DNA from: an uncultured Collinsella sp.
GTDB lineage: Bacteria > Actinomycetota > Coriobacteriia > Coriobacteriales > Coriobacteriaceae
Length of the DNA: 7,995 nt
Assembly (NCBI GenBank): GCA_900542085.1
Contig: UQMK01000049.1
Coordinates: 1-7,995 of the forward strand
Direction of reading: 5' to 3'
Shown here: positions 1-5,960 of the stretch, in pieces
Position numbering within the stretch: the first letter of the stretch is position 1
Layout of the letters: each line of letters starts with the position of its first letter
The notes under the pieces: generated by a model
The model's input: only the letters and a program-made list of their open reading frames with translations
Told to the model about the DNA's origin: nothing
Databases searched by the model: none
Position numbers and translations under genes: made by a program

Positions 1-2
1 AT

Positions 3-104
3 GGCGGTTTGGCGTTGGATCGGTTCTTTCTGATATATGCTGGTTGCGGCTCTTCTTTTGGGAGGAGTCGCTTTTTTGTTGCTAGGAGGTTGGCCCGTGG
101 CTGA
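3..104 (+). CDS. 3' end of an unidentified upstream gene (partial)
   Basis: Reading frame 3 is open from the window edge to a TGA at 102-104 and would encode a tail ending in RFFVARRLARG. Its stop overlaps the likely methyltransferase start at 97 (GTGGCTGA), the spacing typical of translationally coupled genes, and that is the main reason to prefer this frame. Frame 1 stops at 31-33 and frame 2 at 83-85, so those frames could also be the true end of the upstream gene. The basic, aromatic tail would suit the C-terminus of a membrane protein such as an ABC permease, but too little is visible to name a family. Confidence 0.3.
   Translation, partial: GGLALDRFFLIYAGCGSSFGRSRFFVARRLARG
84..89 (+). 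promoter_or_regulatory. Ribosome binding site that fixes the methyltransferase start
   Basis: A perfect AGGAGG ends seven bases before the GTG at 97. The in-frame ATG at 37 has no Shine-Dalgarno sequence in front of it. This favours the GTG as the real start. Confidence 0.75.
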
Positions 105-984
105 TGGGGAGAATCGTTCTGAGCTGCTTTCCACAGATTGGAATCTGGAGTGGATGCGTCTGCAAGCTGATCGGCGGCGGGCTGACGATTCTTTTGAGTG
201 GGATAAAAGGGCTCGGCATTTTCGGCCGTTGGAGACTGCCCCTTATGCTCGGGATTTTATAAAGCTGCTGGCGCTTGAGCCCAGCGAGTCGGTACTCGAT
301 ATGGGGTGCGGGGCTGGGTCGATTGCTATTCCGCTTGCTCAGGCTGGGCATCCTGTGATTGCTGCTGACTTTTCCCCTGCCATGTTGGGCACGCTTGATG
401 CTGGCATTGAGTACTATGGGCTCGAAGATCGCATTACGCCGCTTGAGCTTGCTTGGGACGATGATTGGGATTTGGTTGGGCCGGTCGCGAAAACGGTGGA
501 TGTTGCCTTTGCCAGTCGGTCGGTTACGACGACCAATCTAAAAGGTGCGCTTGCCAAGCTTGACCGTGCGGCTCGTCGGCGTTGTACTGTCACGATGGTC
601 GCTAACTCCAGCCCGCGCTATGATCTGCACTTGATGAACGCTATCGGCGCCTCGGTTACCTGCAGCAATGGCTTTGTGTACGCCTTCAACATCCTCATTC
701 AGATGGGTGCGTTGCCGCAGGTTACATACTTTGAATCGCCTCGTCGCGATACCTTCGATAGCCTTGAGGCAGGCGTGGCGGATTTTTCCCGTATGCTCGA
801 GCATGGCAACGAGGATAAGATCGACCGCCTGCGCGACTATATCGCTCAGCACATGATCGAAAACCCCCATGCCGGCGAGCCGGGCTCCAAGGGCGTGCCG
901 CAGGGGCGCTATATGCTCGACCATATCCGTAAGGTTCGCTGGGCATTTATTGCATGGGATCCAGTCTCTGCGCCCAGCTCATAG
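97..984 (+). CDS. Class I SAM-dependent methyltransferase
   Basis: A 295-residue cytosolic protein predicted to transfer a methyl group from S-adenosylmethionine to an unknown acceptor. Seen in the sequence: the glycine-rich SAM motif VLDMGCGAG at residues 66-74, an acidic end to the second strand (AADFS, 89-93), and before them FEWDKRARHF (about 34-43), which resembles the W-x-KRA-x-F signature ahead of many methyltransferase domains. I chose the GTG at 97 because AGGAGG lies seven bases upstream. Starting at the ATG at 37 would add a hydrophobic 20-residue leader that looks like read-through of upstream sequence. Relatives in anaerobes are often encoded beside iron or corrinoid ABC transporters, but no such neighbour is visible here, so the substrate stays open. 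The first half of the gene uses GCT, CTT, GGG and CGG heavily, while the second half uses C-ending codons like the rest of the window. Confidence 0.8.
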   Translation: MADGENRSELLSTDWNLEWMRLQADRRRADDSFEWDKRARHFRPLETAPYARDFIKLLALEPSESVLDMGCGAGSIAIPLAQAGHPVIAADFSPAMLGTLDAGIEYYGLEDRITPLELAWDDDWDLVGPVAKTVDVAFASRSVTTTNLKGALAKLDRAARRRCTVTMVANSSPRYDLHLMNAIGASVTCSNGFVYAFNILIQMGALPQVTYFESPRRDTFDSLEAGVADFSRMLEHGNEDKIDRLRDYIAQHMIENPHAGEPGSKGVPQGRYMLDHIRKVRWAFIAWDPVSAPSS

Positions 985-1072
985 CCTGTTCGCAGCCCAC
1001 GCCGCCCACTCACTCGGCATCCGCATTCTTTTTGAACTGGGCAAACGCGCTCCACACCGCGCCGTTCCTGCG

Positions 1073-1116
1073 CTATCGTGGGACAGCTCACGTAGATTAA
1101 GGCCCCGTCGCGGGGC
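1073..1116 (+). other. Two hairpins in the yhbY leader
   Basis: The first hairpin pairs CTA(T)CGTG at 1073-1080 with CACGTAG at 1089-1095, with one bulged T. The second pairs GCCCCG at 1102-1107 with CGGGGC at 1111-1116 around a three-base loop. Neither is followed by a T-tract, so they are not obvious terminators for the methyltransferase gene. They may be leader structures of the yhbY transcript. I could not place a convincing promoter in the 158 bases between the two genes. Confidence 0.35.
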
Positions 1117-1142
1117 GCCCCATACATAGAAAGCGAGAACCC

Positions 1143-1442
1143 ATGGCACTGACAGGAGCCCAGGTCAAGCAGCTTCGCAGCATGGCCCATCACCTCAACC
1201 CCGCCATTATCATCGGTAAGTCCGATGTCAACGAGGGCACCGTCGAGCAGACGGTCGCCTACCTGGAGAAGCACGAACTCGTTAAGTGCTCCGTGCTCGA
1301 TGGCTCCAGTCTTTCCGCCCGCGAGGCCGCCGAAGAGCTCTCCGAGCGTTGCCACGCCGAGGTCGTCCAGGTCATCGGCCGCAAGTTCTCGCTGTATCGC
1401 GAGTCCTCGCGCAAGGACATCGAGAAGATCAAGCTCGTCTAA
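1143..1442 (+). CDS. yhbY: YhbY-family (CRM domain) ribosome assembly RNA-binding protein
   Basis: A 99-residue single-domain protein. YhbY proteins associate with pre-50S ribosomal particles and are thought to assist large-subunit assembly. The whole length matches the CRM fold: LTGAQVKQLRSMAHHLNPAIIIGK at the start, then a V-x-Q helix, AREAAEELSERCHAEVVQVIGR and the closing strand FSLYRES. Length is normal for the family (about 95-105). The RNA-contacting loop, usually GxxG, reads GKSD at residues 25-28, so its second glycine is an aspartate. The ribosome binding site is weak (GAAAGCGAG). The gene is followed 38 bases later by its own strong terminator, so it probably ends its transcription unit. 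It converges with the regulator gene. Confidence 0.93.
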   Translation: MALTGAQVKQLRSMAHHLNPAIIIGKSDVNEGTVEQTVAYLEKHELVKCSVLDGSSLSAREAAEELSERCHAEVVQVIGRKFSLYRESSRKDIEKIKLV

Positions 1443-1479
1443 GAGCCAATGATCCGGCGAGCCAACACATAGCAAGCTT

Positions 1480-1513
1480 ACGGGTGCCCAAGTACTTCGG
1501 GCGCCCGTTTTTT
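1480..1513 (+). terminator. Rho-independent terminator of yhbY
   Basis: A ten-base-pair stem, ACGGGTGCCC (1480-1489) with GGGCGCCCGT (1499-1508) including one G-T wobble, encloses a nine-base loop and runs into six Ts (1508-1513). The T-tract overlaps the TAA stop of the convergent regulator (1512-1514). On the minus strand the same hairpin has no good T-tract after it, so it probably terminates the regulator transcript less well. Confidence 0.92.
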
Positions 1514-4511
1514 ATCGCTCGACCAGCACGCGATTGAGCCGCCCCTCCACCAAGCGCTCGTATAGACGCCGCGTCTCGGGCTCGGGCACGCCATTGACCT
1601 GCTCCCTTAGATGGTGCATATGCCCGCTGTACAGCTCGACGATATCGCGCCGCCGCCCCGCCGCGCTGTAGACGCGCATGGCGCAGCGCACCATATCCTC
1701 ACGCGCCGTTTCCTGCCGAAGCCCCGACTCCGCCAGCCAAATCGCCGACTGCAGGTCGTTTTCTTCTAGGGCGGCATTTGCTCCCTTAATCATGCAATCG
1801 ATGTACTTTGACTGCATAATGCGTCGCATACGCAAAAAGTAGGTGGGGTTACAGCCATTGGGAACATACAGCGGCCCGGCATAAAGCTGCTCAATCTTAA
1901 GGCACAGCTCAACTAAATGGGGCCCGCGCGCACCCGTGCGATTTCCCAAAACCTCGCGGCTTATCTGGTCAAACAGCCGTACATCGGTCTTGACGTAGTC
2001 GCCGTTGAGTCCGATGCATTCATTTTGGATGAGCACACACGACTTGCCATCCGGCGTCGGTCCCAAAGCCGACCGCAAGCGCGATATCGTCGAGTACAGG
2101 TTGTTGCGGGCGCTATTGAACTCGGCATGGGGCCACAACTCCATGGCCAGCGTCTCACGATCGACGAGCGCATCCATGCCCAGCGCAAGCCGCTCGGCAA
2201 GTGTCGCCGCCTTCTTGCGGCGCCACATTTTGTCCGTGATGGGAAACCCGTCGCGCTCGGCGCGAAACGCACCAAACATGCGAATCTCGATATGGTCGAT
2301 GGTATCAACGGCTTCAACCTCGCCGGCCTGGAACAGGCGCTCGCCCTCCCCTTCCAAATCGTCGCGCAGCGAGTACCGCGACAGCTCGCGCACGGGAAGC
2401 TTCTTGCGAATCCTGGTCGCCGGCTCGCCCAGACAATGCATGGCAAGGCGCGCAAAGAGCCGATACGATGGCTCCAGAATCCCCGCACGATTCATGGACA
2501 TCCAGGCCGCAAGATCGCTGTCTCGGCCCGCACAGGCCAAATGCAGCGCCACCATCCAGGCCTCCGCTCCACCAACCTGCGTCTGGCTTATATCGAGCAA
2601 CTCCGCTTCCTCACGCACCGAAACCATCGAGGTGTTACGCAGATACGCCGCGCGCTCCAGCAGCAATGCGTTATCGCGCATGTACGCAATCGACTCCTCG
2701 GCAAGTTTGAGCACTTGGACCGCACGGAACTTTGCATTAACCGGCCGTCCCTCTGCCAGCGACTGCCAGCCTTCTAGCAACAGGCCAAACAGCTGAATCT
2801 GGTTGTCGCGCATGCGCACGGCAAAACGATCGAGCTCGTTGAATGCCGCGTCGTCGGTTACCGGCAAGCCGGAAAGGAGCCGCCGTGCCGCCAACACCAT
2901 GCGCACCCAGATAGCCATCGCCTTGAGCCCACGTACGTCGAGCGCCTCCCGCACCACCGTCATCTCGTCGTCGCGCTCGTCGGTTCCCGCAAACGACCCG
3001 TCAAAAAGCTCCACCAGCATGCTGTCGGCCCGTATAACAATCCCCGCGATGTCGAGCTCGCAGTCGTAGGCCTTGCTCGTTTTGAGCTGCTGTAGAACGC
3101 CGCCGTCATCTCCCCGCTCGGTCAGGCAGCGCTTGACCTCGATATGCGCGGACAACATATCGAGCGCGGTATGGGATGTCTCGATTTCTGGCACGGTCAG
3201 GTTCGTAGGAAGCCCAAGCCCGTTGTCCCCATAGCAAACAGCCGTCAGTGTCTGGGCCACCCTCCATGAAACAGGGTCTATTTCGCAGGCCGCCCGTTCG
3301 CCCCCGCGCTCGATGACCGATGCCATATAGCGAGCGAGCTTTGTATTGGACACGCTGACCGCTGCCAGATATACGCCAAGCGCCTCGGCAGGCGTTGGCT
3401 CTGGAGCCGGATCCTCGGCATCGATCGTGCCCAGCGCTGCTCGGCAGATATCGGCCCCGTGCCCCGTCAGAGCCAGATCGACCCCATACTGCCCAGCAAG
3501 TTCAAGGACCGCATCACGGTCCAAAAAGGCGTCCGCCAGGCCCATCGCCGCATCGCATCGGCCCGCCTTAAGCAAAATCCGGGCCGCCCTCGGAACAAGT
3601 TCGGGGCGAACCTCGGCCACCAACTTACGCAAGCGCAAGCGTCCGTTATCCTCCGTGCCCAGACACGTAAAACTCCGCTCGGCAGGGTCCAAGCCAAAGA
3701 TCGGGTAGTCGCGTACGAAGTAGGACTGGTCGACCATCGATAGCCTCACCCCGCAAGCCTCGAGTTCTGCGATATTGCCCTCGCCCATCAAAATCATGAG
3801 ACATGCCACGCAAAACAGTGCATTATTGTCGAGCGAAGCCAGGTCGACAAGTGCCGCGCCATATACGTTGACAATCTCGTTTTCGAGCAGACCGGCTACG
3901 TCGCCTTGGCCATACAGACCCGTCTGCAATGCCGAAACGAGCTCGGGCACGCCCTGCGTGAGCTGATAAAAGTCGAGCGATGTGCTGATCGAAAACGCCG
4001 ATGCCCACGCCGAATACTCATAGGCATGCACCTTGAGCATCTGCGCATTGATCTTAACCGAATCGCCCAGCCCATGAATCAGTTGACGATTTGAAGGACG
4101 GCAGGAGATAAAGACCCCCACCCCCATAGCGCGCAGGCCGCGAATCCCGTCGATGAGGTCTTCGGTATCGTGCTGATCGAGGTTTGGCACATTATCAATC
4201 GCGATAAGGGAGTGCGGTTTGTCTTTGAGTTCTTCGGTAACCACCTCGAGCTGCATAAACACCTCGCGCCCAGTGGCGCGATCGGCCTCGATAATCCGCA
4301 CGGGGCCTCGCGTCGGGTCGCATTTAACCTCATGGGTGTACTGCAGTAGCACCGAGGTCTTCCCAAACCCGTCGGGCGCATAAAGAACCACGATGCCAGC
4401 CTTTCGGCCCTTGGCGAGAAGCTCATTCATCAAGCGTTCGCGTCGCACCATATAGCCACCGCCCAGCGGCATCAGCTCGAGGTCGTCCATACTGCCCAAA
4501 TCGTTTACCAT
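1512..4511 (-). CDS. Large STAND ATPase/BTAD transcriptional regulator (MalT-like N-terminus, SARP-like C-terminus)
   Basis: A 999-residue soluble protein, most likely a signal-sensing transcription factor. The N-terminus has a P-loop ATPase: Walker A APDGFGKTS (residues 45-53, compare APAGYGKTT of MalT/LAL proteins), Walker B LIAIDN (102-107), a sensor-like VFISCRPS (133-140), and the G-x-P motif of STAND ATPases at 187-189. Residues of about 200-740 are helix-rich, without membrane segments, and probably form a TPR-like sensor scaffold. From about 741 a winged helix begins (IEIRMFGAFR), with the SARP-type ELWPHAEFNSARNNLYSTIS and RLRSAL helices ending near 816. A BTAD domain follows to about 995. 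MalT and LAL regulators carry a LuxR-type helix-turn-helix at the C-terminus, and AfsR carries its SARP part at the N-terminus, so this order is a hybrid. The ATG at 4511 is supported by GAGGAG five bases upstream. Inducer and targets are unknown. The neighbouring amino-sugar genes are the first candidates. Confidence 0.85.
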   Translation of the reverse strand: MVNDLGSMDDLELMPLGGGYMVRRERLMNELLAKGRKAGIVVLYAPDGFGKTSVLLQYTHEVKCDPTRGPVRIIEADRATGREVFMQLEVVTEELKDKPHSLIAIDNVPNLDQHDTEDLIDGIRGLRAMGVGVFISCRPSNRQLIHGLGDSVKINAQMLKVHAYEYSAWASAFSISTSLDFYQLTQGVPELVSALQTGLYGQGDVAGLLENEIVNVYGAALVDLASLDNNALFCVACLMILMGEGNIAELEACGVRLSMVDQSYFVRDYPIFGLDPAERSFTCLGTEDNGRLRLRKLVAEVRPELVPRAARILLKAGRCDAAMGLADAFLDRDAVLELAGQYGVDLALTGHGADICRAALGTIDAEDPAPEPTPAEALGVYLAAVSVSNTKLARYMASVIERGGERAACEIDPVSWRVAQTLTAVCYGDNGLGLPTNLTVPEIETSHTALDMLSAHIEVKRCLTERGDDGGVLQQLKTSKAYDCELDIAGIVIRADSMLVELFDGSFAGTDERDDEMTVVREALDVRGLKAMAIWVRMVLAARRLLSGLPVTDDAAFNELDRFAVRMRDNQIQLFGLLLEGWQSLAEGRPVNAKFRAVQVLKLAEESIAYMRDNALLLERAAYLRNTSMVSVREEAELLDISQTQVGGAEAWMVALHLACAGRDSDLAAWMSMNRAGILEPSYRLFARLAMHCLGEPATRIRKKLPVRELSRYSLRDDLEGEGERLFQAGEVEAVDTIDHIEIRMFGAFRAERDGFPITDKMWRRKKAATLAERLALGMDALVDRETLAMELWPHAEFNSARNNLYSTISRLRSALGPTPDGKSCVLIQNECIGLNGDYVKTDVRLFDQISREVLGNRTGARGPHLVELCLKIEQLYAGPLYVPNGCNPTYFLRMRRIMQSKYIDCMIKGANAALEENDLQSAIWLAESGLRQETAREDMVRCAMRVYSAAGRRRDIVELYSGHMHHLREQVNGVPEPETRRLYERLVEGRLNRVLVER

Positions 4512-4516
4512 GCCCG

Positions 4517-4522
4517 CTCCTC
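4517..4522 (-). promoter_or_regulatory. Ribosome binding site of the large regulator
   Basis: GAGGAG on the minus strand lies five bases before the ATG at 4511. The alternative methionine at residue 8 has no such site, which supports the longer start. Confidence 0.75.
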
Positions 4523-4688
4523 AACTCGACCGTATGGACACTGTAACCGCAAGACCATACAAGCCGCGCTATGAATAGAGCGACCTTGTGTTCTAGGTTG
4601 TCTTTTGGTACGCAAGCGGCAAGTTTTTGTACAGCGAGGGCCGATTGTTATTAATCCCCCGACTAATCGGTCTTTAAGCAGGTAAATG

Positions 4689-4704
4689 AGCTTGTCAGCT
4701 TGTC
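4689..4704 (-). repeat. Tandem direct repeat of an 8-base word (possible operator)
   Basis: AGCTTGTC at 4689-4696 is repeated exactly at 4697-4704 (GACAAGCT twice on the minus strand). It lies about 180 bases upstream of the regulator start. SARP-type activators bind short direct repeats, so an autoregulatory site is possible, but the 8-base period differs from the usual 11-base spacing. Confidence 0.35.
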
Positions 4705-4898
4705 CCATCTAAGCGGCAGTGTAACGCAAATGAACAAGGTTCAGCTATGTCATTCAACTCGCCTAGCACCCGCTACCGTCTACGACCTTTTAGTGGCATT
4801 TTTGCATAGAATCTGGTATGGAATGAATCAAGCTGTTGGGCATCCGGCATTCGTCAAGCTTGCGGCAAGATTTTGGTCAAGCGGGCGGAGAGGGATAA

Positions 4899-4927
4899 CA
4901 AAAAGGCCCCCGCAAAGCGGAGGCCTT
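4899..4927 (-). terminator. Rho-independent terminator downstream of nagB
   Basis: On the minus strand AGGCCTCCGC (4926-4917) pairs with GCGGGGGCCT (4913-4904), including one G-T wobble, around a three-base loop. The stem runs into five Ts (4904-4900). It begins about 33 bases after the nagB stop and separates nagB from the regulator gene. Confidence 0.92.
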
Positions 4928-4959
4928 AGGCAAGGGTATGTCGAGATGCAGGATTCGCG

Positions 4960-5688
4960 CTACTCGCAGAGCGAAAGGGCGGCCTCGTCGGCAACGACAA
5001 CGCAGTTGGTGTGCAGCTGCAGGATCGAAGCCGGGCACGCGGGCGTAACCGGACCATAGCACATGTCATGCACGGCCTGAGCCTTGGCCTCGCCGTTGGC
5101 GACGACTAGGATCATGCGGGCATACATGATGGTCTGGGTACCCATGGTGTAGGCCTGACGGGGAACATCGTCGATGCTGTCGAACAGGCGGCTGTTGGCC
5201 TGAATGGTGCTCTCGGTGAGGTCGACGCAGTGCGTGCCCTTGGAGAAGTGGTCATCGGGCTCGTTGAAACCGATGTGGCCGTTGTTGCCAATGCCGAGCA
5301 GCTGCAGATCCGGGTAACCGGCGGCGGCGACGATCTTGTCGTACTCAGAGCAGGCAGCGGCGGCGTCGGGGTTGGAACCGTCGGGCACATGCGTGTTGTT
5401 CAGGTCGATGTTGATGTGATCGAAGAAGTTCTCACGCATGAAGTAGTGATAGCTCTGGGGATCGTCGTGCGAAAGGCCGCGATACTCGTCCAGGTTGTAG
5501 GTGCTGACCTCGGCAAAGTCGACGTCGCCCTTCTCGTACCAAGCAGCGAGCTGCTTGTAGGCACCGATCGGGGTGGAGCCGGTGGCAAGACCCAGCACGC
5601 AATCGGGCTTGAGGATAACCTGCGCCGAGATGATATTGGCGGCCTTGCGGCTCATATCCTCGTAGTCTTTAGCTTTAATGATCTTCAT
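4960..5688 (-). CDS. nagB: Glucosamine-6-phosphate deaminase
   Basis: A 242-residue cytosolic enzyme, the usual short Gram-positive NagB length. It converts glucosamine-6-phosphate to fructose-6-phosphate and ammonia, the step that feeds amino sugars into glycolysis. Visible motifs: the phosphate-binding loop LGLATGSTP (residues 32-40); NLDEY with the catalytic aspartate at 67; GIGNNGHIGFNEP (132-144) with His138 and Glu143 of the catalytic set and Asn136 where E. coli has Asp, as in Bacillus NagB; STIQANSRLF and YTMGTQTIM; and the C-terminal PASILQLH. The start at 5688 begins the family-typical MKIIKAKDYE and has AAAGGA six bases upstream. The frame stays open to 5853, but that stretch is unlike NagB. 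The gene lies 272 bases downstream of the EIIA gene, behind a structured leader, and is followed by its own terminator. Confidence 0.97.
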   Translation of the reverse strand: MKIIKAKDYEDMSRKAANIISAQVILKPDCVLGLATGSTPIGAYKQLAAWYEKGDVDFAEVSTYNLDEYRGLSHDDPQSYHYFMRENFFDHINIDLNNTHVPDGSNPDAAAACSEYDKIVAAAGYPDLQLLGIGNNGHIGFNEPDDHFSKGTHCVDLTESTIQANSRLFDSIDDVPRQAYTMGTQTIMYARMILVVANGEAKAQAVHDMCYGPVTPACPASILQLHTNCVVVADEAALSLCE

Positions 5689-5694
5689 TACGCG

Positions 5695-5700
5695 TCCTTT
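5695..5700 (-). promoter_or_regulatory. Ribosome binding site of nagB
   Basis: AAAGGA on the minus strand is six bases before the ATG at 5688. It marks this codon, not the upstream open frame, as the start. Confidence 0.7.
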
Positions 5701-5713
5701 CTCGTACAAGAGA

Positions 5714-5869
5714 GGCAAGGCTCCCCTTACAAGCACTTGCCCGCGGCCCGCGTCGGCCGCAACCAACGTGTGCGGCCACCAGGGCGAGGTCGCGTAATGT
5801 ATGTGTCTCGTGTCTAGCCGCGTCGAGGCCCCTGCCCGTCCACGGTGACCCAAAGCCGTTTAGCTTCGG
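5714..5869 (-). other. Structured leader of nagB (three hairpins)
   Basis: Three hairpins can be drawn in the minus-strand transcript between EIIA and nagB. Nearest the gene, GGCAAG and CTTGCC (5714-5719 and 5736-5741) pair with a 16-base loop. Next, GGCCGCA and TGCGGCC (5755-5761 and 5771-5777) pair with a nine-base loop. Farthest, CCGAAGC and GCTTTGG (5850-5869) pair with a six-base loop and one wobble. No known riboswitch class is recognised by eye, and no T-tract suggests attenuation. The region is very GC-rich, so some pairing is expected by chance. Confidence 0.35.
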
Positions 5870-5888
5870 ACAAATCCCATCTTGCCAC

Positions 5889-5918
5889 GGAGGGCGCCCT
5901 CTTTCAAGGGCGCCCTCC
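5889..5918 (-). other. Perfect 12-bp hairpin between the EIIA gene and nagB
   Basis: GGAGGGCGCCCT (5889-5900) and AGGGCGCCCTCC (5907-5918) pair without a mismatch around a six-base loop. No T-tract follows on either strand, so it is not a classical intrinsic terminator. It could be a 3'-end stabiliser of the EIIA message, a processing site, or a 5' cap of the nagB transcript. Which of these applies cannot be told from sequence. Confidence 0.6.
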
Positions 5919-5932
5919 ATAAACGTGTTTGA

Positions 5933-5938
5933 ATTGTA
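5933..5938 (-). promoter_or_regulatory. Possible -10 element for a nagB transcript
   Basis: TACAAT on the minus strand matches five of six -10 consensus bases and lies just upstream of the 12-bp hairpin. No TTGACA-like -35 and no extended -10 is present, so this is weak. If it is real, the nagB message would begin close to the hairpin and carry a leader of roughly 240 bases. Confidence 0.25.
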
Positions 5939-5960
5939 GGCTAATGGCCACGTGCACTTG

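Larger units (their letters stand above)
4512..4897 (-). promoter_or_regulatory. Gene-free upstream region of the large regulator
   Basis: 386 bases with no credible gene, less GC-rich than its surroundings. It must hold the promoter of the regulator, but no clean -35/-10 pair stands out. The best minus-strand candidate is TTGATT (4826-4831) followed after 17 bases by TATGCA, which is weak. Repeated short words are visible on the minus strand: GACAAGCT twice in tandem (4689-4704), GCTTGA three times (around 4829, 4855 and 4877), CTTGCCGC twice (4616-4623 and 4862-4869), and CTTGC twice at a 7-base step (4612-4623). CCGATT and AATCGG (4641-4670) could pair around an 18-base loop. These may be regulator binding sites. 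That is inference only. Confidence 0.4.

Noticed and set aside
938..978. Hairpin GCTGGGC/GCCCAGC at the end of the methyltransferase gene as a terminator
   Set aside because: The loop is 26 bases long, no T-tract follows, and it lies within the coding sequence.
1917..2796. Two long plus-strand open frames (263 and 286 codons) inside the regulator gene
   Set aside because: They are antisense shadows in GC-rich sequence. Their composition is rich in Arg, Ser, His and Gln with no recognisable domains, and the minus-strand protein has clear motifs.
4641..4675. CCGATT/AATCGG stem followed by TCTTT as a terminator
   Set aside because: Only six base pairs with an 18-base loop and a poor T-tract, and no plus-strand gene ends upstream of it.
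4505..4708. Minus-strand 67-codon open frame ahead of the regulator
   Set aside because: It overlaps the regulator start and its ribosome binding site. It has no recognisable features and probably reflects the open promoter region.
4700..5059. Plus-strand 119-codon open frame starting in the spacer and running into nagB antisense
   Set aside because: It crosses the nagB terminator and overlaps the 3' end of a certain gene. It shows no domain and no ribosome binding site.
5230..5817. Plus-strand 195-codon open frame opposite nagB
   Set aside because: It is an antisense shadow rich in Val, Gly and Asp, with no domain and no ribosome binding site.
5689..5853. In-frame upstream extension of nagB (55 extra residues)
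   Set aside because: NagB proteins begin at the MKII-type start, and AAAGGA precedes the ATG at 5688. The extension resembles no known sequence and lies in a GC-rich leader.
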